The notes under the pieces were generated by a model that made no database searches, was not told the DNA's origin, and worked only from the letters and a program-made list of their open reading frames with translations. Shown here in pieces: positions 46,325 to 57,810 of a DNA stretch of 64,000 nucleotides (position 1 is the first letter of the stretch; each line of letters starts with the position of its first letter). The position numbers were made by a program, and so were the translations under genes. This stretch comes from Rhabditophanes sp. KR3021 (Eukaryota > Nematoda > Chromadorea > Rhabditida > Alloionematidae), in assembly GCA_963281155.1 (NCBI GenBank), contig CAUJLY010000004.1, forward strand, positions 5,146,001 to 5,210,000, written 5' to 3'.

Positions 46325-48183
46325 TTAGTACAACAACTAATTAATTTATTGCGATCGTTATGTATTTAAAATGTTCTTAATGAGTTATTAACAACAATGA
46401 GATTATTTATTGTTGCCATTTTATGAAAAATAATATTAAATTGTATTATAAAATAACATTCATTAACATATATTATTCAAACAGATTAACATATATTATT
46501 TAAAAAGTTGACATCAACTTTAAATATAATTTACTCTATATCCTTACAAATGATTTCATCTTAAGATAAACCAATAACCGAAACTAAAAGTAAAGTCAAG
46601 AATCCTTGAGCTAACAGGAAGCTGTTTCTCATTTCATTTGCAAAATGTTGTTAGTCAAAGTTATGGAACTTTGAAATTACATTCTTACGTGATTTATTCC
46701 CATCTCTACTTGAATTAACTATATTCAGTCATATGTCTTTCTTTACATATTTCTAAAAATTTAGCTAATATTAGCAAGAATAAATGTCTTAACATAATTT
46801 TGATGATAAAAGTTTTTGTATGTTAAGTGGATGAGGTTGCTTTATTTTCTGCAACTTTCATTGTTTCTCTTTTTAAGTTGTTTTTGACAACAAAAATTAG
46901 ACAGTTCTTAAAAAATTATTGTTTGTTGAAGTTAAAGAAATGTTTGTAAGGCTTAAAATAATTTGAATTTTGAAAACGTATAGTTAATAAATAGATGTCT
47001 AAGGTCTTTAAATGGTTAATTTGGAATTAAATAGGCCGTTTGCAAAGTCAAAACTTTTAAATCTTCCTTATCCACTACAAGCTTCGCATTATTTTGTTCT
47101 TTAGTTCGTTTAATTTTGTTATAAAGCAACATTCAGTTAATCTGGTTTACAAAAATTATAACTATTTTGAATTGAACGTCACTTCTGATGTTAAATTAGA
47201 GTCGTATGCAAATGCTCTTCTCCCAATGAAGCATGCCATTGTTTGTAAACTCAATATTTTAAAAATCATACAATCTTACATTTTTTATTACCAAATACGT
47301 AAACTTTTCTATACTTAGCATACTCATGCTTTGTGCTATTATAATGTTTATTGTTTATGGCTATTAAAATTAATAATGTATTAAGACGATATCTATCAAG
47401 CAAGTGATGGGTACGACGTTTGCTTCGGGCTAAGCTGTGTATTTAGTAGACCAATAATGTTAGATATGCTAATATCAAAAATAGATGTATTTTGAGATAT
47501 TAAGTTCTATTTAATATTTTGGGATAATAAGTTCCATTTAAAATGTTGTAATAATAAGTTCTATTGAATATTTATCAAGATATTTTGAAAGCTTGTTTTT
47601 GTGTTAAAAAGATAATATCCAATTGCTAGAAGTTTAATTTTTGGCTTCAAAAACAATTTTATGTTTGCCCGCCTTCTTTTTGTCCCAGAATTGTCTTCTT
47701 CCAGAGGTAACATCCATTTTAAATTATGTTAAGTTTAGGATAAAAATGGTGAATATTTAACGAAACGAATTTGTTCAACTCCACTCATAAATCTCTTCAG
47801 CTTTTATCATATTAATTCACTTCTCTTTCAAAACGTATGCATTAAACATCGTCTTTTTTATCTTCGCTTTAACTTATTTAATTTAACTTTTACTTGAAGT
47901 AGTATATTTTGATAACTCTCACCAACGTCACTTATTCTTCAATTTTGAGGTTGTCTTCAAATTTGCCCTAAATGAACAATTGAAAGTTTGCGTGATGTTC
48001 TATTGTCTGTCTAAAAATTAAGAAAACCAATAAATAATCTCTTTTATAGTAATTCACAAATCTTTGAAGTTTCTTACAAAAGTCAAGTATTTCAGACAAG
48101 ATTCAAATAATATTTTTTATTTGACGCTTATTTTCTATGATTACCAGCGACTGAATTTGAATGTGACTTTCTCTTATTTAATA
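46325..48183. other. Intergenic stretch with short degenerate repeats
   Basis: A 1.9-kb AT-rich gap between VPS26 and channel gene 2, both on the plus strand. Two copies of a 23-bp unit (attaacatatattatt...) lie at about 46462-46507, and a three-copy repeat lies further right. No gene is recognised. Confidence 0.5.
47490..47573. repeat. Imperfect tandem repeat, about 28 bp x 3
   Basis: Three degenerate copies sharing a core like aataagttctatttaatatt follow one another in the gap between VPS26 and channel gene 2. Confidence 0.6.
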
Positions 48184-51100
48184 ATGGAGCTCAACAGTAT
48201 ACCTCTACATAATTCACAAACATTCACTTTATTTGTGCCAATATTAATATTTATTTTCCAAGCTCCAACTGCAAATGGGGTCTATATCGATGATAATATG
48301 TATGAAGACGTATGTTTAGAAACAAACTGCATTAAAATATGTGCATCAAATTTAAAAGTTCGCATAAACATCGGTGTTGATAAAGACATATTATTGAGAT
48401 AAAACATCAAGGGATTGGCTTTATTTGTATTACTATAATAAGTCTTTGCGCAATTTGTTCTAAAAATAAAGTCTCTAATAATGGGATTTTTATTGATACA
48501 AAATTAAATTATATAAAGTCAGTATTTGAACTTAATTTAAGATTCAAAAAAGTATTTTGCATTATTCATGAGTAATTTAACATACGCCTTCTAGACATTT
48601 TGTATAAAAATTGTCAATGGTAAATGAGTAAAGTTAGGATAGTATAAACTATCTATTGAATTTAAAAATTGGGTAGAGAAATTATAAGGTGCAGTCAAAA
48701 TGAATAATCCAATTTGTATTGTTACGAAAACATCTTTTTTCAAACGTGTTTATGTCAAAATGTTATTTAAGATGTGGTTAAAATGTGACTAAAAATGTTG
48801 TTAAAAACATTGTCCAAATGTTGTTAAAAATCATTGTTTTAGGTGATGAACTCCGTAAGAAAAAGAAGGGCGAAACGGTCTTTGGACGGTAACAGTTACG
48901 AGCATGTAGGTGATCAGTATGCTCCAATTCAAAGGGAAGTTGCGAGTGGATTAGTAAGACCCTTGGCGGTGCCAGGCGAGTCATGCGGCTCAGTTAATAA
49001 TGAATCATTAGCTCGGGTAGATAAATAATAAGCTGAAGTCATCTGTTATTAATTGTCTTGTACTTATTGTAGACAATACTAGAAAGCTTAATGGAAAATT
49101 ACGATAAAAGAAATATTCCTAGTGAAAACGGAGTGGATGTGAAAGTGGATTTGATGATTCAGTCGATGACCTCTATATCAGAAACAGACGCGAGTTTCAC
49201 TAGTGATGTGCTTTTCTCCCAGATATTCGAAGACCCCCGCTTAAATTTTGAAAACCTCACAGGTATGAAAATGTAATTAAAAAATTATTATTAAAATTGG
49301 AAATATCAGCAAACTCGTTGATAATGAGATCGGCTACTTGTCTATTAAGTACTGAATCATTTTGATGGCATCTTCAAATGAGGGGTTGCCGGAATCCGAG
49401 TTCTTTATTTGAGGTCTGAAGGCTCTGATCAGGATAGACTCGATGTTTCCAATGACTGCCTTTGATTGGTACTTCATTCTTAGGATTTGAGAGAATGTAA
49501 AGAAGTTCAAAATTTCGTCAGAAACAGGCCCTTTCGACAAATTAGTGGCAGACCTACAATAGGCAATCAAGCAAATCTCCATGATCTTAGCATAGCGTGG
49601 AGATAGTTTATCAAGATACTTTACATAGACCTTTCCTTCGGCAGAGTTAAATTGCTTCCACATCCAATCTTCCTTTCCACTTTTGTCGTCTTTACGATAA
49701 ATTGCGTTGGCACCATCAATTGAATGCTTTTTCAGACGTCCTATGATATCATCAGTCTCACCGAAATAACCAATATCTTTGAACATCTTGTCAAAAAAAC
49801 ATACATAACATGCTTTCTAACTAAAACACATCCATCCTCAGTTAACATTCGCTCCAACTCTTTGACCAAAACAGATTCTCTTTTTCATCACAGACTTGAT
49901 TTTCTGTCTCTTTTATTCTTTTTCTAACATCAGCTAAAACGACTTTTGATTCTTGGCTATTTTTAAATGTACGAGCTCTCAACGTCATGTTGATACAGTG
50001 CGTCTTCAACTAATAAACACTGAAATTCAAAATATTAATTAATCATTTCAGGTAAGTATACCTAAATTTTTCCCGATATGTGTCATATTCTAGTTCAGCT
50101 TGGACGAACTTGTAAATTCAAGTTTATTATGCGATATTTCACATAGAGGTGTCATAACTAAGAGATTTTAGGAAATGGCCTGTTTTAATGTGACAATTTA
50201 TTGCTAAGGTAAAAATGTCTCGCAATCAACATAAATATATTATTCGGCCAAGTTGAGGATGAATATGACATAATAAAAAATCCACTTCCATTTTACACAA
50301 AAATATTCAGGATGCCTACACAACGTAACCCTCAGTCATAGATTTGCACTCGAATTATGGATGTCGGATGTGAGTTTTCAAAACTCAATACGGACAGAAT
50401 TGCATTCCAGCCCTGCGCCAAACATCTTCATTTTGGTAGGTAAATTGCTCATTTATGCTATTTCAAAAAAACACATTAAGTACTTTTGCGGTTTGAAATA
50501 GTTAGTCCTAAAACTAATATTTTTCTTTAGATATTTGCCAATGGGACCATCTGGATCAACTACAGGTATGCCAGCCACTATCACTTAATCGAGTGGATAT
50601 ATAAAAATGATCATTTTCTCATAAAAAAGAATTACGATGACCATTTAGAGTTGCCAAACCTTTTAAAAACATTTCAGGGTAAAAGTTACGAGTCCTTGTG
50701 ACTTAAATATGGAACTTTTCCCATTCGACGTCCAGCAGTGTTCAATTAATTTCGAATCGTACAGGTAACTTGTCATATTATTGTACTTATATTTTAAACT
50801 TATTCAAACGCCTTTATTTTAGTTTCAACACGGCAAAAGTGCGTTTGCATTGGTTTGAGACAGGAGTTATTATAAATTTTGGCGGCAAATTACCTGATTA
50901 TCAACTAGTCAAATGCTCATGGAGCAAGTCCAATTTCTTCTATCCAGCAGGTAGGGCTTACAAAAGACCAAAGGTACAAAATTAATAGCAGTTTGTAAGC
51001 AAGACAACTAATGTTCATTATTTAATTTATACAAAGCAACTTACTACTAATTAAGTGCATTTTTAACTTTTATTAAGAAAGCATTGTTAATGGTTTAGGG

Positions 51101-52512
51101 TGTTATTGATAATACTTCACGGTTTATTTGTAACTGAAATAATACATCTAATTAGGCTTTATCAGTATCACTGACTTATTTGGCATGATGCGAAAAAAAC
51201 ATAAGATTTATGCCTAGACTGAAGTTTTGTATATCATTTGAGCCAGTATTTAAAAGTTACAATTGCTTTGTTAACATAGACAGTAGACTTTACAAAAAAA
51301 TGACTAGAACGTCAATGTTTATTTATATATTTAAAAGATTTAAATTGAAGTAATTCAGAAGTTTAATTTTTATTAATCCAAATGCTTTAAATTGTATAAA
51401 TTCAAAAGCTTTTATTTTTATTAATTGTAAAACTCTTAGGTAATTGGGATCAATTAAAAGTAGGTATCCAAACTGATAGCATTTAACAAATAATTTAAGG
51501 CGATTTTCATTTTTAAAAGAAACTATGGTAAGTTGATATTTATTAGAAATGATGTTAGTTTTTGCAGGGTATTATATATTACAATTATACCTTCCTTCGT
51601 ACCTAAGCGTATTCATAAGTTGGATAGCATTTTGGATTGATTCAAAGTCATTGGCCGGGAGAATCCAGCTCAGTGTCAGTTCCATTATGTCTCTGACATT
51701 TCAGGTTCGTTTCTCTTAATTCTGTCGAGGATATATCGGTTACACATTTATTTAATGACTACAATTTCAGAATGCTAATGTCAGCAAAAATTTACCAAAC
51801 GTTTCGTATATCAAAGGACTTGATACGTGGATGATCAGTTGTCAAATTTTTATTTTCAGCACCCTCATTGAGTTGGTTCTTGTTAACCACGTTGATAAAT
51901 ATTGTTCAAAGCATACCAAAAAAACCGATCGAATGATTGAGATGATAAATAATACAGATAGAAGAAGAAGTTCGCATGTTCAATTGCGCGACCATGTATT
52001 TGGTGTTGATTCTTCAACCGAAATAAACGATGCTGGCTCGGATGTAAGACTACAAAATATTGCTTGGCATAATAGACCTACTATTCAAATTTCTAAGTTA
52101 ACAACTACAGATGAGATCGCGTCAAGAAGTATGATTTCAAGTTATGGATACTCATCTAGCCCTGACATTAGACGTAATTCATCAGTTGGTAAATTAACTA
52201 TCCCAAACTCGTCATTGAAAAGACTTAGAAAAAAACGTGATATGGAAATAATGGAAAATGGTAAGATTTCTCCCAAACTTGGCCAACGAATTTCCATGTT
52301 TCAAAGACAGGAATGGACAGCTGAACGAATAGATCAAGCCAGTAGATTCATTTTTCCTTCTTGTTTCATTTGTAAGTTTACATCCACTTATTTATAACGC
52401 CCTGATTTCAGTATTCAACTGCATATATTGGATTTATTACACCTCAGAATCAACTAAATTGTTTCAAAATATGCTAAATACCAATGATCAAATTGGAAAT
52501 TGTGTTTTGTAA
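48184..52512 (+). CDS. Cys-loop ligand-gated ion channel subunit (channel 2)
   Basis: Ten exons (48184-48309, 48843-49016, 49073-49262, 50311-50435, 50531-50565, 50678-50764, 50823-50950, 51568-51704, 51771-52371, 52412-52512) give 567 residues in frame. After a signal-like segment ([18 protein letters not shown]) comes a basic insert, then [43 protein letters not shown] and the Cys-loop [15 protein letters not shown] (13 residues between cysteines). TM1 is [18 protein letters not shown]2 reads [17 protein letters not shown]: the 0' Arg is kept but PAR is replaced by AGR. TM3 follows [13 protein letters not shown]; a long Ser/Arg-rich cytosolic loop precedes TM4 ([16 protein letters not shown]). 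Probably a GABA/glycine/GluCl-type subunit of unknown ligand. Confidence 0.88.
49290..50040 (-). pseudogene. Decayed copy 4 of the coding repeat, antisense in channel 2 intron 3
   Basis: The longest intact frame (49786-49334, 150 codons) includes [19 protein letters not shown] and ends near [20 protein letters not shown]. Upstream fragments (about 50.0-49.85 kb) include [19 protein letters not shown]. Its terminal block aligns with copy 5: about 15 of 36 residues are identical, including N-S-D-S-G and a VCD(E/K)KE match further upstream. Frameshifts separate the parts. The segment lies between the exon 3 donor (CAG|GTATGA) and an internal AG|GT. Protein family unknown; a viral or transposon origin is possible. 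Confidence 0.6.
50041..50057 (+). promoter_or_regulatory. Juxtaposed splice acceptor/donor in channel 2 intron 3
   Basis: The sequence aatcatttcag|gtaagt is a strong 3' splice site followed at once by a consensus 5' splice site. It splits the 1048-nt intron into a 789-nt part holding copy 4 and a 259-nt part, as expected for a recursive splice site or for two abutting introns. Confidence 0.5.
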
Positions 52513-52776
52513 ATATAATGTGCCATAAATCATGGATATAAAAATAACTTACCTTTTATAAATTTGGATACATCTATAGTGATTCTTATAATGACATAAC
52601 TCATTAACTAATAAGACTCTAAGCTAACATTGATGGACATTTGTGATTTCTTTCTTTTGTAAATGTCAAAGGATTCTTGACACATTTGAAGTGTCACTCT
52701 TTAACGTGCAATACGTGATCACACCTTATAATTAAGCAATTTAATTATATTTTTAAAGTATTGGTCATTTATTATT

Positions 52777-53907
52777 ATGGTTCGGTTTATTATCTCATTT
52801 TTAATTTACTACACTTATTCTATAGTATTAGCAAATGATAACATAAATTATGTCAGAAGATTTCCCAAAGTTTACGAAAACCATCGCAGACCACAACAAA
52901 TGTATTCTTTGATGAAAACAAATTCGATCCCAATAATGTCCACGTATCCAGCACAACAATTTCCAACGCAGCCATACCCCTATTATCCCCAAAAATCTAT
53001 TTTGGAAGAAACAAAGGAAATGCTTAACGCAACTCCCGAGACATTAAATAATGTATTAAATATGTTTAAAAATGTGATAATTTGCGATGGGAAAGGATGG
53101 TGCATAACAAAATGGTAATTAAATTCAAAATTTATTTATAACATTTTTCATATTTGTATATTAAAAGTTATCCCATTTTTATATTCTAACTAATTACATT
53201 TAATCATTTGCAGTTGTGAACCTATTACAACAACATCAAAGCCGTCGTCTTTTCGTGTGGACACTGTTCAAATATATCCACCAACTCATTCAAAATCTTT
53301 TGAATTTAATAGCAATTCAACGAACATCCGAAGAAGTCCTGTAAATAAAGTTCCGGCTTATTCAATGTACCCATCAAATAAGTATGCAACAAAAAAGTCT
53401 GAAGAACCAATAAGCCTTTGTGACTTTAGATGCATGCCGAGTTGCGAAAACTATTGTCTTAAGCATCTCGAAAAACCAGCTTATCCAACAACACTTTTAT
53501 GTCGACCAAAATGCATGCCACGATGCATGCCAACTTGCGTAACAAAGACACCTTTAGAAATTCCTTGTGAAAGAGACTTAATTAATCCAGATCGTTGCGA
53601 TTGTGTTCCAGGATATATTCAATGTTCCGCAAATTCCTGTTGTATGAGATACAAGAATATGTCGATTAAATATAGAAATCTATTGCCATCGTATTTGAAT
53701 TCGGACATTCAAGAAAACTCAGGCAAATATATAGCACAAGAAGGCTTATTAACTAATAAAGAAAGTCATGGCAACGAAACGAATGTATATTTAAAGGCAC
53801 TCAGAGCAATGAGAGGTTCTACTGATTACCCAACCAAAATGTTGACTAGCTTAAATAAGACTAATTCAAAAAATATTGACATTGAGGAAGGATCTGGTAT
53901 TTTGTAA
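52777..53907 (+). CDS. Secreted Cys-rich protein with CMPxC repeats
   Basis: Two exons (52777-53114, 53214-53907) give 343 residues. A signal peptide, MVRFIISFLIYYTYSIVLA, precedes a Pro/Tyr/Gln-rich region with a RRFPK basic site. A Cys-rich core at about residues 190-260 carries repeated Met-Pro-Cys motifs: DFRCMPSCENYC, CRPKCMPRCMPTC, then CDCVPGYIQCSANSCC. The C-terminus ends DIEEGSGIL; acidic-Gly-Ser-Gly is a glycosaminoglycan attachment context. Several NxT/S sequons are present. This suggests an extracellular matrix or proteoglycan-like protein; no named family is recognised. Confidence 0.6.
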
Positions 53908-53971
53908 ATTAATTAAGTCCGTAATATTAATAATTTTATTAAATAAATAAGTATTTCGTAAACACTTTAAA

Positions 53972-56533
53972 CTAATTAGAAGATATATTTTTACCCAGTT
54001 TTGCTTCTTCTTCGTAAAATATATTCAAATTCATTTTGAATAGTTGGTTTTGAGGTTCTAATTGGACAGCATTAATGAAATATGTCTTTGCTTTTCTTTT
54101 GTCATTAGTAAAAAAATAACAGCGTGCCATTTGCTCATGTAATGCACCATTGTTTTCATTGTATTTTAAGGCTTCTAATCCTATTTTTTCAAAGTTTTTG
54201 CATTTGAATTGTTCTTCAATTAGAATTAAAAGATTTATCCAGGCAGGCAAATGTTTCTTATCAATTTCGAGTGATTTTATATACTGCTCTTTGGCCTCTT
54301 CAAACTGCTTCATTTTCAAATATAAATTGCCCAGATTAAAATAAATATTTGCATTTTTAGATACTTTCAAAGCCATTTTTAGGCTATTCTCACTTTTGTA
54401 ATATTTCCCAAGCCTCATTTGAGTTATACCTGAAATGGAATGTTTGTTACTGATTGTTTGTAAATTAAATAAATTATGTTTATTATCCGTATTTTACACT
54501 GTTTTAAAATGTAAGCCACCAAACATGCTTTGCTCTAAAGATTCTGGTTAAGATAATGTTACTTCAAAATTTGCATATAACATAGCTTAGATATGGGAAA
54601 TGCATCACTGAGGATGTTTACAAGCTCTCTCCAGCTAATGCTAAACTAATTAGTAAACTTTTAACTGATAAGATGTTTGCACTCAAAGATGTAATTGCCA
54701 CTAAATTTGAGTGATATTTACATTTTTTAATAAATACATTTTAATACCTAAATTCATCCATGCTGTTGGAAATGGGAAGGTAGTGATATTCAAACATCTC
54801 AATAACAACAACTCGGCATCCGCATCCCTGCCAATATCACTGTATATATTTGCCAAATTATTCATTGCATGACTGTATTCTTGATTAAATTCAATAGCTT
54901 TGAGGTATGATTGAATTGCCAAATTGGTTCTCTTCGTTGATGCATAAATTTTGCCCAGATTATAGTATAATTTGGAATTTAAGTGTGTTGCTTCTAAACT
55001 GCTCGAGTACAATTTCTCTTCACTTTTCCAGTCCAAACTACGTTGCATAGATTTCGATAATAATAACAATACTATAACAACAAAAAGACTTTTTGCTTTT
55101 AAATGGTTGAGTATCAAAGCTCCTAACAGTGCAAATGCTGCTGAGGGTAAATACAATACCCTCTCTGCTAATACGAAGCCTACTTTCAAAAGAATATGAG
55201 ATGCTGGAAAAAATGTTGCTGTGAAAAAGACTAACGATATTATGATTGCCCTTTTTTCGCCACATATCAAGTTTGTCATCTTTTCCTTTTGGTTAAATTT
55301 GGATAACAATTGTTTGCATATCACGCTGCATCCAAAAACAATAAAAATTAAACTAAGCAATCGGGGGTCATCAATTGTTTTAATTAATGGAACGGATGCC
55401 ATTGAATAGTCTACAGATAACCACAATGGCCAAACTAATAATTTTAAATTAAGCAGATAAATGTATGCCAGTGTAGAGACTTTCACAAAAAAATTCTTTT
55501 CTTCAGCAATCGGATTGTCGTGTAACGAAAATTTGGGAAATTTAAAATCATTGATAGCTAGACGAAAAGTAATGAAAAATACCATCATTATTCCTGTCTT
55601 AATTGATTTGTAGTAATTGTTGCCATTAAGTGTTGCGTGTAGAATAGACAATGGCTAAAAGTAGATACACTTTAGTCATGCATAATTAGGAAATACATTT
55701 TCCCCATAATATCAAAAATTGTCTTATCTATCATAATAAATACATCCTAACAATCTTTCTATGAGAAAGATATGATATTGGTACAATTGAGTACGATTGT
55801 ATGGGATATTAGTAACAATTGATACTAGTAACGGTTGTACCAGATATTAGGACACTTTTATGGGGAAGATGTGATTTGTTGAGATACTTACCAATATCAT
55901 TATTCCTTGTTCCTTTGAGAAGAAAGATAAGACAAATAATAACGTAAATTTTAAAGTTATTTTGTCGGGGTGAGTGATGGTTTCTTGTAAAGACAGGAAA
56001 AAAAAGAAAGCCATCAATAATTCTGCTCTCCCTACAATACTTGCTACAGACTCTGAACCAATTGGGTGAACTCCGAATATGATTCCACTATACAGAGCCA
56101 AGTTTTCGGAGTTAGGAAAGCATAATTTGACAATTCGCGCAACTAAATTTGAATTGATAGCATGAATTATTATATTTGTAAAGTGATAAATCTTAGTATC
56201 ATCCAACCCAGCAATTAAATAGTTTAACCTGTAAAAAGCAGGATGTAATTATTTATAATTAGTATACCAAACTTGCCTAAATGTCAGGGTAGTAACAGGT
56301 CTATAAGATTTGTGAGAGTAATCAGATTGTATAAAATCCCCCCAAAAATCTGTACGCAATAGTTCATATAAATTTAAGCCCGAAGATTTGTTAGCAGTAA
56401 CTACCTTGTTTTGAACAATGGCCTTGTGGTCATCAAAAACAAAATCTCCATTATAGGACAGTATAAAACTAGCAATAGATAAAATAGTTATGATATACTT
56501 GCTTGAAATCATCTGGAAATCGGTTGCGACCAT
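53972..56533 (-). CDS. TMTC-type O-mannosyltransferase with TPR repeats
   Basis: Four exons (56533-56277, 56228-55892, 55654-54748, 54429-53972) give 652 residues. The N-terminal half is a GT-C-like multi-helix membrane part with TMTC hallmarks: SYNGDFVFDDHKAIVQN, SHKSYRPVTTLTFRLNYL, YHFTNIIIHAINS and GVHPIGSESVASIVGRAELL. The luminal DD motif is the expected metal/substrate site. The C-terminal half holds TPR repeats (YNLGKIYASTKRTNLAIQSY, NNLANIYSDIGRDADAE, FNLGNLYLKMKQFEEAKEQY). TMTC1-4 O-mannosylate cadherins in the ER. Paralogue cannot be told. Intron 1 uses a GC donor (TTAG|GCAAGT). Confidence 0.9.
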
Positions 56534-57810
56534 ATTTATCTCATAATACTGAAATGGTTCTTATTAAAGTGTGTTTAAGTATAAATTTGAAGAGCAATTT
56601 ATTGCGTAAAATCCGTTTACATAATAATTACATGTGGGTGCCATTAACAAACTCTGACCGTTTAATTATAACAGATTACATGGAGATGTAAGCCGATCTA
56701 AACGTCTTTTTGACAGCTACTCGAAAGATTATTTATAATGCAAGATCAAAGAAAGCAGATGGTTTTTAAAATGGTTTAAGATTTATAAATACCGACTACT
56801 TTTAATACCAAAATAAGTGATAAACAAAAGTATAATGAATGTAGGCAAAGGCAAATTCATAATTACAAAGGTATATAGAAGAGAAGCAGCTTTACTAACT
56901 ACATATATGCTTATATTTATTTGGATGGAAGTTTTGTGGGCACGCGATTAACTTTTAGGATTAAATAGAAGGCAGGCGTATTTGCTTGTCTATCAAAAGT
57001 TTAAGATACTTGTAATTTTGTAGTTAAGTGTTAAGAATCATAAACAAAATTCTGAACAAATGGTGGTCTTCTTTTTGACAGATGTTGGACGGTCTCGAAT
57101 AGCGATTGTGTCAATTAAATGTAAAGTTTGGACATGATAAACAAAATGTTATTTAATAATATTCTTAATATATCCATAAGTGGGTGTTAATAAGTTACTA
57201 TTATCTTGTTGGAAGAGATAATAATGAAGAGTAACACATCCTCAAAATATTTAGCAGACACACTAGCCAAATCGAGGTGTTAAGATAAGTACTTCATTTT
57301 GAAGAGCAAACAAATAAAGCTGTATAACAGATTTTCTATTGTGTGAAAAATGATGGGCCTGCATACACTCAAACACATTTAGGCATAATAATGCAGAGAT
57401 GGGTGTGATTTCTGTGCCACAATAAAATGTGTAATACATAAAGATACAAAATATATAATAAAATAAAGTATATTTATTTATGCCAACATTTTTTAATATC
57501 AAAAGAAAACGTACACCAAGTGACCTTCTGCATGCAAATTTTATTGTGTTATAAATGTCTTTTAAACAATTGTATTTTTTGTAAAAGCAATGAATATTGT
57601 ACCTCAATACTTGCTGTCATTACATAAATAAATCGGCTTTATTGCGTAAAATAGTTTAAAAAAGTGACTATAAATCAATGTCAAAACTGAATAAAGAATT
57701 GCCAACATTTATTGTATGCATTTGAATTCATCCTGATTTATCTGAATTTATTTAGTCTTTTTAATAATAACAATATTTTATCTTTCAAATAATATATTTA
57801 TGGTTTATCA
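56534..57810. other. Intergenic stretch, no gene seen
   Basis: AT-rich 1.3-kb gap between TMTC and the 3' end of FAH, both on the minus strand. A 114-codon minus frame at 57263-57607 is Tyr/Phe/Ile-rich, has no motif and is probably chance. Confidence 0.5.

Noticed and set aside
54429..54750. AGGTAT at both ends of TMTC intron 3
   Set aside because: Too short to exceed chance given the AG|GT consensus.
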